DNA of 64,000 nucleotides from Algoriphagus pacificus (GTDB lineage: Bacteria > Bacteroidota > Bacteroidia > Cytophagales > Cyclobacteriaceae). Both the position numbers and the translations under genes were made by a program. The DNA is taken from the NCBI RefSeq assembly GCF_017254845.1, contig NZ_JAFKCU010000003.1, forward strand, positions 124,001 to 188,000, in the 5' to 3' direction. Shown here piece after piece: positions 25,040-34,646 of this stretch (positions within the stretch are counted from its first letter, which is position 1; each line of letters starts with the position of its first letter). The notes below the pieces were generated by a model that searched no databases, was not told where the DNA came from, and saw only the letters and a program-made list of their open reading frames with translations.

Positions 25040-26386
25040 ATGGGGATGAATATCGTGATTGCAGGAGCAGGAGATATGGGATATCACCTGGCCGAGCAAT
25101 TAAGCTATGATAACAAGGATATAACACTGATTGATACCGATAGGGAGGTGCTGGAATATGTAGCTTCCAAATTAGACGTATTGACGGTTCAAGGGGACTC
25201 TACCTCTTTTGAAATCCTACAGCAAGCCAATGTCGATCGTGCAAGTATGGTTTTAGCGGTGACTACCTCCGAAAAAACCAATATCGTTACGGCTGTTTTG
25301 GCAAAGCAATTAGGCGCCAAACGAGTGATGGCGAGGGTTAGAAACCATTCCTACCTCGATCCAGAGAATGTCAATTATTTCAAAAATCTAGGGATAGATA
25401 ACCTGATTTCTCCTACCATGCTTTGCAGCAGGGAGATTTTCAATATGATTGAAAACTCGAGTTTTACTGAGGTTTTTGATTTTGGTGGAGGAAAACTGAA
25501 TATTGTCGGAATCACTTTGGATCAGTCAAACCCTCTGGTAAACCAGCGGATTATGGATACCAAAACGAATCCGATTTTTGAGGATATCCGAATCATTGCC
25601 ATCCTTCGGGATCAGAAAACAATCATTCCAAGAGGAAGTACCATTATCCGTAATAATGATCACGTATTCTTTATATCCAACAAGAAGAATACGGAAAGTA
25701 TAATGGAGGTTTTGGGCCAAAAGAAAGTGATCATCAAAAATGTGATGATTATTGGAGGGGATGATATGGCCTTGACCACAGCGCTAAGACTAGAGGATCA
25801 TTTTAGGGTTACTTTGGTCAATAAAGATAAAGAACGCTGCAAATGGTTGGCAGAAAATCTAAAAAACACCCTGGTCATCAATGGGGATTATAAGAATATT
25901 GAACTGTTGGTAGAGGAAGGATTGGAGCAAATGGATGCTTTTTTGGCATTGACGGAGTCTTCAGAAACGAATATCATTACTTCCCTGACCGCTAAAAACC
26001 ATGGTGTTTACAAGACCATTGCACATGTGGACACCCGAGAATACATCCATATTTCGCACAGTATTGGCGTGGATTCCTTGATCAATAAAAAGCTGGTTGC
26101 TGCAAATGAGATTTCCCGTTACTTGAAAAAGGGTACGGTGGAAGCAGTTTCAGGTATTTATGGGGTTGATGCGGAGTTTATCCAATATTCTGTCTGCAAA
26201 TCAAATCGATTGATTAAAAATCCATTACGAGAACTCCATTTTCCTGATTCAGCCATTGTGGCTGGAGTGATCAGGGGAGAAGAAGTATTTATTCCAGACG
26301 GAGATTTTATGCTTCAATTAAATGATAAAGCAATTGTTTTGGCCCTACCTGAGGCGAAAGGATCACTCGAAAAACTTTTTCATTAA
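25040..26386 (+). CDS. trkA: Trk potassium uptake regulatory subunit TrkA
   Basis: A 448-residue TrkA with two Rossmann RCK_N/RCK_C repeats. The first nucleotide-binding loop is GAGDMGYHLAEQL with the acidic strand end LIDTD; the second half opens at VMIIGGDDMALTTALRL. It is a peripheral cytosolic protein that gates TrkH in response to NAD(H) or ATP/ADP. The start could be the ATG at 25040 (MGMNIVIAG) or at 25046 (MNIVIAG), the latter being more like relatives. The trkH gene begins 3 bp after its stop, so they are an operon. Confidence 0.95.
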   Translation: MGMNIVIAGAGDMGYHLAEQLSYDNKDITLIDTDREVLEYVASKLDVLTVQGDSTSFEILQQANVDRASMVLAVTTSEKTNIVTAVLAKQLGAKRVMARVRNHSYLDPENVNYFKNLGIDNLISPTMLCSREIFNMIENSSFTEVFDFGGGKLNIVGITLDQSNPLVNQRIMDTKTNPIFEDIRIIAILRDQKTIIPRGSTIIRNNDHVFFISNKKNTESIMEVLGQKKVIIKNVMIIGGDDMALTTALRLEDHFRVTLVNKDKERCKWLAENLKNTLVINGDYKNIELLVEEGLEQMDAFLALTESSETNIITSLTAKNHGVYKTIAHVDTREYIHISHSIGVDSLINKKLVAANEISRYLKKGTVEAVSGIYGVDAEFIQYSVCKSNRLIKNPLRELHFPDSAIVAGVIRGEEVFIPDGDFMLQLNDKAIVLALPEAKGSLEKLFH

Positions 26387-26389
26387 AGC

Positions 26390-27838
26390 ATGATTCATTT
26401 CAAAGAGATCGGGAAAATCATGGGAGCCCTCTTGGTGCTCATTGGTTTACTGATGCTTCCCGGTGTTGGTTTTTCAGTTTACTTTGAAGAAGATCCTTGG
26501 CCAGTTCTGAGTTCTGCTGTGATTACCATAATCATTGGCACAACTCTATTTTTCTCATTTTCCAAGCAGGATCAAAATATCAGAAAGAGAGAAGGGTACC
26601 TGATCGTATCGCTGAGCTGGCTTTTTATGGCAGGATTTGGAATGTTGCCTTTTGTACTAAGCCATGAAATTTCCTCTTTCTCGGATGCTTTGTTTGAAAC
26701 TACCTCTGGTATTACAACCACAGGAGCATCGATTTTAAATGATATTGAGGCCATGCCGAAAGGACTTCTCTTCTGGAGAAGTATGTTGCAGTGGATTGGA
26801 GGCTTAGGGATTATCGTATTAACCGTTGCAATTTTTCCTCTTTTGGGAATCGGCGGAATCGAGCTATTTGTAGCTGAATCCCCGGGGCCTACTTCTGATA
26901 AAGTTCATCCAAGAATTTCAGAAACTGCCAAAAGACTTTGGTATGTGTATGTGGGTTTGACAATAGCAGCTACAGCTTTATATTGGGTAGGAGGCATGAC
27001 TTTTTACGATGCCATTAACCATGCTTTGACTACTTTGGCCACCGGTGGGTTTTCCACCAAAAATGCCAGCATGGCTTACTATGATTCTGCTTTTATCCAG
27101 TACACGGCAATAGTATTTATGTTTTTGGCTGGTACCAACTTCACAGTTATTTACTTTGGATTGGTTGGTAAATTCAGGAGAGTGCTGAAAAGTGATGAGT
27201 TTAAAGCCTATGCTTTTATCGTCATGCTTATTTCTATTGCCCTGTTTTTTCCCATCTATGCTAAAATGGGAACTGATGCAGAATTGGCATTTAGAAAGTC
27301 TGCATTTCAGGTTGTTTCATTGATTACCACCACTGGATTTGTCTCAGATGACTACACCCAATATGGCAATGGGGTTACCTTTATTTGCTTTATTCTACTT
27401 TTTGTGGGTGCCTCCGCAGGTTCAACAGCAGGTGGGATCAAGTTTGTAAGGCACTTGACCTTTTTCAAAAACTCTTATTTAGAGTTTAAAAGACTAGTTC
27501 ATCCTAGGGCTATTGTTCCTTTGATGATTAACGGTGACAGAGTTACAGGAAGGATTATTACCCATATCATGAACTTCCTCTTGATTTACTTGCTGACCTT
27601 TGTTTTTGGGGCGTTTGTCATGTCGATCATGGGTTATGATCTTCAAACTTCATTGGGTGCTGTGGCAACTTGTCTTGGAAACGTAGGTCCGGGAATCGGT
27701 AAAGTGGGACCAGTGGATAATTTCGCGTTTTTATCTTCCACGGCCAAAGTATTCCTTTCCTTTATTATGCTTTTAGGAAGATTGGAACTCTTCACTATCC
27801 TAATTTTATTCACTCCATTCTTCTGGAGAGCTAATTAA
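26390..27838 (+). CDS. trkH: Trk potassium transporter membrane subunit TrkH
   Basis: A 482-residue TrkH/KtrB-superfamily channel. Four pore-loop repeats can be seen, including FETTSGITTTGASI, ALTTLATGGFST, VVSLITTTGFVSDDY and ATCLGNVGPGIG, which form the potassium filter; SAGSTAGGIKFVR is the family marker between them. Together with TrkA it takes up potassium across the inner membrane. It ends overlapping by 4 bp the stop of the convergent helicase gene, with no terminator in between. Confidence 0.95.
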   Translation: MIHFKEIGKIMGALLVLIGLLMLPGVGFSVYFEEDPWPVLSSAVITIIIGTTLFFSFSKQDQNIRKREGYLIVSLSWLFMAGFGMLPFVLSHEISSFSDALFETTSGITTTGASILNDIEAMPKGLLFWRSMLQWIGGLGIIVLTVAIFPLLGIGGIELFVAESPGPTSDKVHPRISETAKRLWYVYVGLTIAATALYWVGGMTFYDAINHALTTLATGGFSTKNASMAYYDSAFIQYTAIVFMFLAGTNFTVIYFGLVGKFRRVLKSDEFKAYAFIVMLISIALFFPIYAKMGTDAELAFRKSAFQVVSLITTTGFVSDDYTQYGNGVTFICFILLFVGASAGSTAGGIKFVRHLTFFKNSYLEFKRLVHPRAIVPLMINGDRVTGRIITHIMNFLLIYLLTFVFGAFVMSIMGYDLQTSLGAVATCLGNVGPGIGKVGPVDNFAFLSSTAKVFLSFIMLLGRLELFTILILFTPFFWRAN

Positions 27839-30297
27839 TCCTGAATCTCAAACTGAGCTTGGATCTTTACAATTCTATCCTCAATCGTTTCGGATGAAAT
27901 AGAAGTTCGGCTGAGTCGATCCACCATGATAGGGAAGGAAAATGGTGTAAACTGAACTGGATATTTAAGCAGGATTTGTTGGCGATTGATCTTTTTCATT
28001 GCTCGAATCAATTTATCCTGGTCCATTTGCTGGTTGATTGCTTCTTCATGCGCCTGTTTGAGAAGTAAGTTGCCTGGATCATAGGTTTCAAAAACCTGAA
28101 ACAACAAACTGGAATTGGCTTGAATATGCTTAAAGGTGGTTGGTTTTCCGGGATAACCCTGAAAAACCAAACCCGCAATGCTGGCGATTTCCCTAAACTT
28201 CCTTCTGGCCATTTCACTTTCATTGACGCAGGTTCGGATATCCTCATGGATATTCTCCAGGCTAAAAAGGTCCTCTTCCAACAGTTCTTCGATTGCTATC
28301 GGACTGTCAGAAAGCAGCTCAAAGCCATAATCATTCATGGCGATGCTAAAGGAAACAGGGTATTTCACACTGATCCGGTAGGCAATCATGGCACTCATGA
28401 GTTCATGGATCATTCTTCCCTCAAAAGGATAAAAGAACAAATGATAGCCTTCGCGACTACGATGATATTCTATTAGAAAAGTATCCCGATTTGGTACAAC
28501 AGATAGGCGGTTTTGAAGGTCTAGAATGGGAAGTACTCTCACGATTTCTTCGGAAATGTATTTTCCCTCGTTATAGTGTTCCAAGATTTCCCGGATCTTT
28601 TCCGAAAGCTTTGAGGAAAGCGACATGCGGGCACCCATCCAAGAAACCACGTTTTTCGTCTTCTTTTCAGAGAGCTTGACAAGGGCATTCATATCCTTCA
28701 CCTGCAAAAGTTCTAAGTTTCTGCCTGCGAAAAAGAAGCGGTCACCTATCTTCATTTTTGAAATAAAGTATTCCTCGACCGAGCCTAAGTATGCGCCATT
28801 TTTGAATTTGACTTTGAGCATTGCATCAGAAACAATGGTTCCCATCGAAAGCCGATGCTTCATCGCAATCCTTTTATTCTTGACTTTGAAGAGTCCATCC
28901 TCTTCATCCAAACTAACTTTTAGGAAATCTTCATAACTGCCAAGGGAGTTGCCTCCTTTGGTGATGAAATCCATGAGCCATTCCATTTCTTCTTTACTTA
29001 GGTTCTGGAATGAACGGGTTTGAATGGCCACATTATAGATTTTTTCTGAATCCAAACCTTCACCCACAGCCATAGTGACTAGAAATTGAATCAAAACATC
29101 GTAGGGGAGATCCGGAGGAAATTGGGATTCCATCTCTCCATTTTCTATGGCATCCCGGAGTGCTGAAGCCTCAATCAACTCCAAAGAATTGGTGGGTACA
29201 AAAAAGATTTCTGAAGGTAATCCAGGTTGATGTCCAGCTCTTCCAGCTCTTTGAATAAAGCGAGAAACTCCTTTTGGACTACCCACTTGAATGACTCTAT
29301 CCACAGGCCTGAAATCCACTCCCAAATCTAAACTTGAGGTACAGACAACTAATTTGAGTTTGCCTTCATGCAAGGCTTGCTCAACCCAAGAACGCACACT
29401 CATATCCAAAGAACCATGATGCATGGCAATCCAGCCTGCCCAATCAGGTCTTGCTTCCAAAATCTTTTGATACCATATTTCTGTCTGGGAGCGGGTATTG
29501 GTGAAAAGTAAAACCGTTCTTCCGTCTTTGATGATTGGGGTAACCTGATCCAGCATTTTGATGCCTAAATGCCCTGACCAGGGATACTTTTCGATTTCTT
29601 CAGGATAAACAGAATGCAGAATTATTTCCTTTTCAATCTCAGCTTTGACGATATGAACTGGTAGCTTTTTCCCCAAAAGGGTTGAAGCAGCTTCTTCCAG
29701 ATTTCCCAAAGTTGCTGAAACTGCCCATCTCCGGAATGTTGATGGACATATAGATTGGATGTACTCTAAAGCCAATTGAACCTGTACACCCCGTTTATTT
29801 CCAACCAATTCATGCCACTCATCTACCACTATGGATTGGACTGTTTGAAAAAGTTTGGAATGCTCTTTCTGTGATATCAGAACGTGTAGGGTCTCAGGTG
29901 TGGTGATCAGACATTCTGGAGGATTTCTTTTTAATGCAGCTCTGGTTTTAGCATCCGTATCTCCATTTCGTACTGCCACTTTCCAAGGCAGCCCAATGGA
30001 TTCACAGACTTCCTGCATGGCAAGTTGAATGTCCTGTGCCAAAGCCCGGAGTGGAGTCACCCAGATTAGTTGAATTCCATTTTTCTTTGGCTTTTGCCAA
30101 TCACCTGGATTGTTTTGGATGTATTCCAAAATAACTGGAAACCAAAGTGCAAAGGTTTTTCCTGATCCGGTAGGCGCATTCAAGAGTCCTGATTTGCCAT
30201 CCAAAAAATCATTCCAGGTTTGAATCTGAAAAGGAAATGGCTCCCAACCTTTCTTTCGAAAGTATTCAAATGCAATCTTGAGCCTTTTTTCCTCCAT
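27835..30297 (-). CDS. Lhr-like DEXH-box helicase (ligase-associated DNA damage response type)
   Basis: An 820-residue superfamily 2 helicase. Motif I is NAPTGSGKT, motif II is DEWH, motif III is SATLGN, and the second RecA domain has STDL-type CTSSLDLGVDFRPV and QRAGRAGHQPG. The C-terminal half with Lhr-specific winged-helix and beta-barrel parts is complete. This subtype is usually encoded beside an ATP-dependent DNA ligase, an MBL exonuclease and a phosphoesterase; none of these is adjacent here. The role is inferred to be DNA repair. It runs from its own promoter region and is convergent with trkH. Confidence 0.9.
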   Translation of the reverse strand: MEEKRLKIAFEYFRKKGWEPFPFQIQTWNDFLDGKSGLLNAPTGSGKTFALWFPVILEYIQNNPGDWQKPKKNGIQLIWVTPLRALAQDIQLAMQEVCESIGLPWKVAVRNGDTDAKTRAALKRNPPECLITTPETLHVLISQKEHSKLFQTVQSIVVDEWHELVGNKRGVQVQLALEYIQSICPSTFRRWAVSATLGNLEEAASTLLGKKLPVHIVKAEIEKEIILHSVYPEEIEKYPWSGHLGIKMLDQVTPIIKDGRTVLLFTNTRSQTEIWYQKILEARPDWAGWIAMHHGSLDMSVRSWVEQALHEGKLKLVVCTSSLDLGVDFRPVDRVIQVGSPKGVSRFIQRAGRAGHQPGLPSEIFFVPTNSLELIEASALRDAIENGEMESQFPPDLPYDVLIQFLVTMAVGEGLDSEKIYNVAIQTRSFQNLSKEEMEWLMDFITKGGNSLGSYEDFLKVSLDEEDGLFKVKNKRIAMKHRLSMGTIVSDAMLKVKFKNGAYLGSVEEYFISKMKIGDRFFFAGRNLELLQVKDMNALVKLSEKKTKNVVSWMGARMSLSSKLSEKIREILEHYNEGKYISEEIVRVLPILDLQNRLSVVPNRDTFLIEYHRSREGYHLFFYPFEGRMIHELMSAMIAYRISVKYPVSFSIAMNDYGFELLSDSPIAIEELLEEDLFSLENIHEDIRTCVNESEMARRKFREIASIAGLVFQGYPGKPTTFKHIQANSSLLFQVFETYDPGNLLLKQAHEEAINQQMDQDKLIRAMKKINRQQILLKYPVQFTPFSFPIMVDRLSRTSISSETIEDRIVKIQAQFEIQD

Positions 30298-30472
30298 GGA
30301 TCTTTAGGGTGATTTGGAAACTGAAATTGATTGATTTCTTAGATTAAAACCAAACTTTGATAGAGATTGTCGGAAATCTTCATTAATGTTCAGCTCTACT
30401 TAGGATTTATTAATTGAGTTTTTGGTAAATGAACTCGATTGTTTCAATTTTGAATTAAGAAAACATCTTACA

Positions 30473-30489
30473 TGTGAAAACGTTTCACA
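30473..30489. promoter_or_regulatory. 17-bp inverted repeat before the 30507 lipoprotein gene
   Basis: TGTGAAA-acg-TTTCACA is a perfect inverted repeat with a 3-bp spacer, ending 17 bp before the ATG. It resembles an operator for a dimeric repressor such as a LacI-family protein, but no regulator gene is nearby and the identity is open. Confidence 0.4.
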
Positions 30490-30506
30490 ATTGAAAGAAT
30501 TTAGAT

Positions 30507-30971
30507 ATGAAGAAATTAGTTTTAGCTTTTTTAATAGGGTTTGTTTTTTTCGCATGCAAAGAAACTGAAAGACCTTCCCGCTATGTTCAATCGACTATTT
30601 ATGAATTACAGCAGGCCAGTGAATATAAATACACTGGACAATTGGAAGTTGGTGAACTCCCAACTGGAGATTTGGAATTTGTGATTACTTTGAAAGGAGA
30701 GAAGGGGAGCAAAGCAGTGACATATCCAGCACACTTACACTATGGACCTGTTGAAACTCCAGATGCGCCTATGGCAGCGATGTTGAATCCAGTTTTTGCA
30801 AGTTCACTTGATGGAGCTACTATCTTGAATAAACTTGCTAATGGAAATACAATCAATTATGAGAGCTTCAAGACCTTTAACGGCCATGTGAAAGTTCATT
30901 TGGCTGCCGATGGTCCTGATTATGACGTAATTTTGGTTTCTGGAAATGTAGGAGCGAATGCTAATCAATGA
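30507..30971 (+). CDS. small lipoprotein of unknown function
   Basis: A 154-residue protein with a short signal peptide ending in a lipobox-like FFAC, with the lipidated Cys at 17. The mature part has a repetitive beta pattern: KYTGQLEVGELPTGDLEFVITL, then YPAHLHYGPVETPDAPM, then GHVKVHLAADGPDYDVILVSG. The AHLHYG segment recalls the copper/zinc-superoxide-dismutase-like and CHRD folds, in which such His residues bind metal, but I cannot place it in a family. It is single and followed by a terminator shared with the convergent gene. The palindrome at 30473-30489 may control it. Confidence 0.7.
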   Translation: MKKLVLAFLIGFVFFACKETERPSRYVQSTIYELQQASEYKYTGQLEVGELPTGDLEFVITLKGEKGSKAVTYPAHLHYGPVETPDAPMAAMLNPVFASSLDGATILNKLANGNTINYESFKTFNGHVKVHLAADGPDYDVILVSGNVGANANQ

Positions 30972-30990
30972 GAGCAATTAAGATATAATG

Positions 30991-31020
30991 AAAAAAGGCA
31001 GCCAATGAGCTGCCTTTTTT
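30991..31020. terminator. bidirectional terminator
   Basis: AAAAAAGGCAG, an 8-nt loop and CTGCCTTTTTT form a perfect hairpin with T-tracts in both directions, between the convergent genes ending at 30971 and 31040. Confidence 0.85.
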
Positions 31021-31039
31021 GTTGGTTTTAATTTTCAGA

Positions 31040-31636
31040 TTATTCCAATACCAATGGAAAAGTGATATCAAGATCTGTTTCACCTCCCGCTTGGGCAAAG
31101 TTTTCAAAGTTAGGATTTGTTGCTCCTGGATAGTTTTTGTCCAAGTCATGACGAAGGATAATACGCATATTGGCATTGTTGAACCCTGGGCTTTGGGATA
31201 CCATTACTGTTCCGTTCAAACCAATTAATTCTCCTCCCTGATCATTGTAAGAATAAGTCAAAACCGGAGAACCTACAAATGCGGTTCCCAAGAAGAAAAA
31301 CTGGTGTTCATCTGCTTCCTCCTGAACTTCAGCGGTGATGTCTTCACCAGCTATGGAATTGAAAAGGATGATTTCCATCTTATAAGATTTTCCTTTGCTT
31401 AGTGTTACCGATTCAATAGTTGGTGTTCCTAATTCGATTCCCTGAGGATCACTTGCTTTAAATTCAAAAGGATCACCTACTGAAGTTCCTGAGGAATTTA
31501 ATTCGGTAAATCGAAGCGTCACATCCGTAATCACTTCCTCATCATTTTCAATCACAGGATCCTCGCTTTTACAAGATGCCAAAGCTAATCCAAAAAGGGC
31601 GCAGGCTAAAAATGTTCTGTTTTTGAATCTCATCAT
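31040..31636 (-). CDS. lipoprotein partner of the adjacent TonB receptor
   Basis: A 198-residue lipoprotein: signal peptide with lipobox LASC (Cys 22), followed by an acid-rich stretch (KSEDPVIENDEEV) of the kind that marks surface-exposed lipoproteins in Bacteroidota. The body is beta-rich, with VTLRFTELN, SYKMEIILFNSI, QFFFLGTAF and MRIILRHDLDKNY. I do not recognise a domain. It starts 13 bp after the TonB receptor stop and is almost surely in the same operon. It may help the receptor to capture its substrate, as SusD- or HmuY-type partners do, but is not similar to either. Confidence 0.75.
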   Translation of the reverse strand: MMRFKNRTFLACALFGLALASCKSEDPVIENDEEVITDVTLRFTELNSSGTSVGDPFEFKASDPQGIELGTPTIESVTLSKGKSYKMEIILFNSIAGEDITAEVQEEADEHQFFFLGTAFVGSPVLTYSYNDQGGELIGLNGTVMVSQSPGFNNANMRIILRHDLDKNYPGATNPNFENFAQAGGETDLDITFPLVLE

Positions 31637-31649
31637 TGTTGGTTATAGT

Positions 31650-33962
31650 TTAGAATTGATAATTAATTTTCAATAGAATATTTCTTCCCATATCATCAGT
31701 GAAATACCTGAATCGGTTCATGTATTCCTTGTAAGAAGTGTTAAATAAGTTTTGAACTTGAAGTCCCAAATTCAATTTGTCCTTCCCAATCTCCAGTTGT
31801 CTTTGGTAACCCAAATTGAATAAGGCATAAGCAGGTGGGGCAGGAGCCAAATCAAAATCCGGTTCCCTTTTTTGCCTTGCTACCAGCATATTGCTTAACG
31901 TCAGCTTGTTGGTCTTAGTGGAAGTGAGTGAACCGAATTTGAAAGCCAAGCCCCAATCCATTCGATCAGAAGGGATAAAAGGAAAGTAATTATCCTCCTC
32001 GGTATTTTTTGCCCGGATGATAGAACCCTTTGCATAGCCATTCAGGCGATTTGAAAATTCGTAACTCGCAGAGAAATCAACCCCGTAGAAAAAGGCATTT
32101 GCCTGCAGGTATTCATAGACATTGAAGGTCCCTCTTAATGATACAAAGGTATCGCCAGTTGGGTTTAGGTAGATATAATCCTTAATATGATTGGCATATC
32201 CAGTGATCTCCAAATGAGTTTTTGTTCCGTCATATTCTATTTCATTGACCCATTTTATGGATTTTTCGGAGTTTAAATCGGCATCACCGATTTCAACTGC
32301 AGCTGCTCCATGATGCAAGCCCTCACTGAACAATTCATTGACATTTGGTGGACGCCAAGCCGTTCCCAGATTTGAATTGAAAGTAATTTTGGGACTAACC
32401 TGATAGAGCGTTCCAATGAAAGCTGAGAAATTATTATAGCTCAGATCTGCTGTTTGAAGTTCAGATTGCACATATCTCGCAGTGCTTACTGATCTGGTAT
32501 CAAAACGGAGACCACCTTCTACTTCCAAAGGACCTTTGCTGTATTTTTCAATGGCGTAAATCCCCAAATTCAACATGTCGTAATTAGGAATCAAAGGAGT
32601 GACTCCCGTTCCAGGAACATTGCTGTTGGCTTGTTGTATGGCATTGATCCCGAAGCTGCCACTCCATTCATTTTTTAAACTATGATCAACAAATAAATCT
32701 AGTGTATTGGTGAAAAGCTCCAAATCAAGACTAGGCTTTGCATTCAGATCACCTCTTCTTTTGTCAAACTCCTGTCTATTGTTTGCTTGAAAACCGTATT
32801 GGAAATTGAGTTTCCAAGAATCTGACAAGTGATAATGTGATTTCAATTTTGCCAAATGGTGGGATACTACCTGCTTTGGATTGATGATTTCATAGGTAAA
32901 TCCTGGATCAGAAAATGGTCTTCCGTTTTTTATAATGTTGATCAAATCATCCAAGTTTCCGGTATGGGAATCACGTAAAATCCCCAAAGTCGTATTGAAG
33001 TAACTGTAATAACCTTCTATTCCAAGTTTGGTACTGCTATAGCCTAGAGAACCTGAAAAGTTCAATTCACTCAATCCAGTATTCCCTTGGTAATAATCGG
33101 GAGAGTGGATATTTCCGGCTCTTTTGGCAGAAGCCTGAACCTGATAACCTAAGCCCTTGATTTTGTCTGAGCCATTAGCATGGGAAACAGAGATATTGCC
33201 ACTTCTTCCATTGCTGGCTCCTGTGAGGTAGATATTTGTTTTTGGATTTTTTTTAGTTGGGAGTGGAGCTGGATTTACCAAAATCACTCCTCCCATGGCT
33301 TCTGGCCCGTAGCGCACTGTTTCTGCTCCTTTAATCACCGTGATTTCATCTGCCACAAAAGGGTCAATTTCCGGTGCATGTTCTGCTCCCCATTGTTGAC
33401 CTTCAAGCCTGATTCCATTATTCAAAATCATGATCCTATTGCTATGCATGCCATGAATAACAGGCTTTGAAATACTGTTTCCGGTAGAAAAAGTAGTCAC
33501 ACCAGAAATCCGTTTTAGGCTTTCTCCTAGATTTTCTCCCCTTGCCTCCAAAAGAGCATCTCCATATAGCGCTGTTACTGCTGTGGTAGTCTGCACAGCT
33601 AGCTTATGTCCATGTATTTCAACTCCGCTCAGATCAAGTGATTCTTCTTCGAGTCTATAGGTTTTATTGAAGTTATTGGAGTTTAAGGTCAGTGTATCCT
33701 TGATCTCTTTGTGCCCCAAATATTGGATGGTCAAGGAATAATTTCCAGCACAAAGATTTTTGACGATAAAGTTTCCGTTTTCATCAGATACTGCTCCGGT
33801 TGCGCTTTCTACTATCCAGATATATGCCCCTTCAATTGGATCGTTGTTTTCCAAGTGTAGGATTTTACCCCTGATGGATAGATCACATTTTTGTGCAAAT
33901 GTCAGGGAATGGAAAAGTAATCCAAAGAATAAGGTTAGAGCAGCAGCTTTAATTGTTTTCAC
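31650..33962 (-). CDS. TonB-dependent receptor
   Basis: A 770-residue outer-membrane receptor. Order: signal peptide (to about residue 23, FAQ), a carboxypeptidase-regulatory-like domain (about 25-110), a plug domain with VIHGMHSNRIMILNNGIRLEG-like signature near 170 and EITVIKGAETVRYGPEAMGGVI near 205-230, and a long beta-barrel ending in the aromatic NILLKINYQF. The plug stretch GQQWGAEHAPEIDPF is like that of receptors annotated as zinc or other metal-complex importers (ZnuD-like), so metal uptake is my guess, not proof. The lipoprotein gene follows immediately. Confidence 0.92.
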   Translation of the reverse strand: MKTIKAAALTLFFGLLFHSLTFAQKCDLSIRGKILHLENNDPIEGAYIWIVESATGAVSDENGNFIVKNLCAGNYSLTIQYLGHKEIKDTLTLNSNNFNKTYRLEEESLDLSGVEIHGHKLAVQTTTAVTALYGDALLEARGENLGESLKRISGVTTFSTGNSISKPVIHGMHSNRIMILNNGIRLEGQQWGAEHAPEIDPFVADEITVIKGAETVRYGPEAMGGVILVNPAPLPTKKNPKTNIYLTGASNGRSGNISVSHANGSDKIKGLGYQVQASAKRAGNIHSPDYYQGNTGLSELNFSGSLGYSSTKLGIEGYYSYFNTTLGILRDSHTGNLDDLINIIKNGRPFSDPGFTYEIINPKQVVSHHLAKLKSHYHLSDSWKLNFQYGFQANNRQEFDKRRGDLNAKPSLDLELFTNTLDLFVDHSLKNEWSGSFGINAIQQANSNVPGTGVTPLIPNYDMLNLGIYAIEKYSKGPLEVEGGLRFDTRSVSTARYVQSELQTADLSYNNFSAFIGTLYQVSPKITFNSNLGTAWRPPNVNELFSEGLHHGAAAVEIGDADLNSEKSIKWVNEIEYDGTKTHLEITGYANHIKDYIYLNPTGDTFVSLRGTFNVYEYLQANAFFYGVDFSASYEFSNRLNGYAKGSIIRAKNTEEDNYFPFIPSDRMDWGLAFKFGSLTSTKTNKLTLSNMLVARQKREPDFDLAPAPPAYALFNLGYQRQLEIGKDKLNLGLQVQNLFNTSYKEYMNRFRYFTDDMGRNILLKINYQF

Positions 33963-34093
33963 AAAACAAAAGTAGAATCCATTTTCTGATTAAACTAGTG
34001 TAAATGAAACAAAGTTGCAAAAATGTGAATTACCTTATAATTGGCTATTCAAGTGGCAAAATTACAGGACAAATAGTGCTATTTTCAAGATGA

Positions 34094-34128
34094 AATAAAA
34101 AAAGTCCGACTTGAAAGAGCCGGACTTT
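34094..34128 (-). terminator. minus-strand terminator after the 34147 gene
   Basis: AAAGTCCG (34101-34108) pairs with CGGACTTT (34121-34128). On the minus strand the stem is followed by a run of T (complement of the A-run at 34097-34103). It ends the transcript of the small membrane protein. Confidence 0.75.
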
Positions 34129-34146
34129 GTATGGAGTTTGAAAGGA

Positions 34147-34581
34147 TTATCCTAACCAAGCAGTCCAAGGAATTCTTGTCAATAAAAGAAGCAATCCGAC
34201 TGCATACATCATGTAAATGGTTCTGAATCGGACTTTTGATACTGTTCCTTTTTTCGCCTTGATATAACCAATAGAGATTAGCACAATCGCGATGATATTA
34301 ATGATTGGATGCTCTACTGCTGTTAACCTTGCAGCAGGGTCAGACATAGCGGAACCTGATTTTAATAATTCAAAACCCAGCGGGCTTACGAAATAAAGAA
34401 TCAATCCAACAGTCAATTGGATATGAGAAAGGATGAAACCTATCAATGCAATTTTTCTGTCTTTGTCTGTGAATTCACGATTAGAAAGCGTACCGATTAG
34501 TGCATAAATGATAATGCAAACGAGCGCTAAAAGGACCAAATAGGCTAAGCCAGAATGTAAATGTTGTAATCCTGTATACAT
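34147..34581 (-). CDS. small four-helix membrane protein, function unknown
   Basis: A 144-residue protein with four predicted transmembrane helices (about 10-30, 42-63, 85-105, 120-140). Conserved-looking His residues lie in LQHLHSG at the N-terminus and in LSHIQL and VEHPI in the middle; such His pairs could bind haem, and similar proteins in Bacteroidota are sometimes labelled cytochrome b-like. I would call it a membrane protein of unknown function. It stands alone with its own terminator. Confidence 0.75.
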   Translation of the reverse strand: MYTGLQHLHSGLAYLVLLALVCIIIYALIGTLSNREFTDKDRKIALIGFILSHIQLTVGLILYFVSPLGFELLKSGSAMSDPAARLTAVEHPIINIIAIVLISIGYIKAKKGTVSKVRFRTIYMMYAVGLLLLLTRIPWTAWLG

Positions 34582-34646
34582 GTTTTTTGAGTTTGATAGG
34601 TGAAAATAGTTGAAAAGAAGATACGAAGAGTCGGTTTTTATAGGAA

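Noticed and set aside
28120-28476. 118-codon plus-strand frame opposite the helicase gene
   Set aside because: Shadow of the helicase coding frame; no family resemblance.
33967-33974. TACTTTTG (minus) as -7 element of the TonB receptor gene
   Set aside because: Transcription would start within the start codon; a leaderless mRNA is possible but unsupported.
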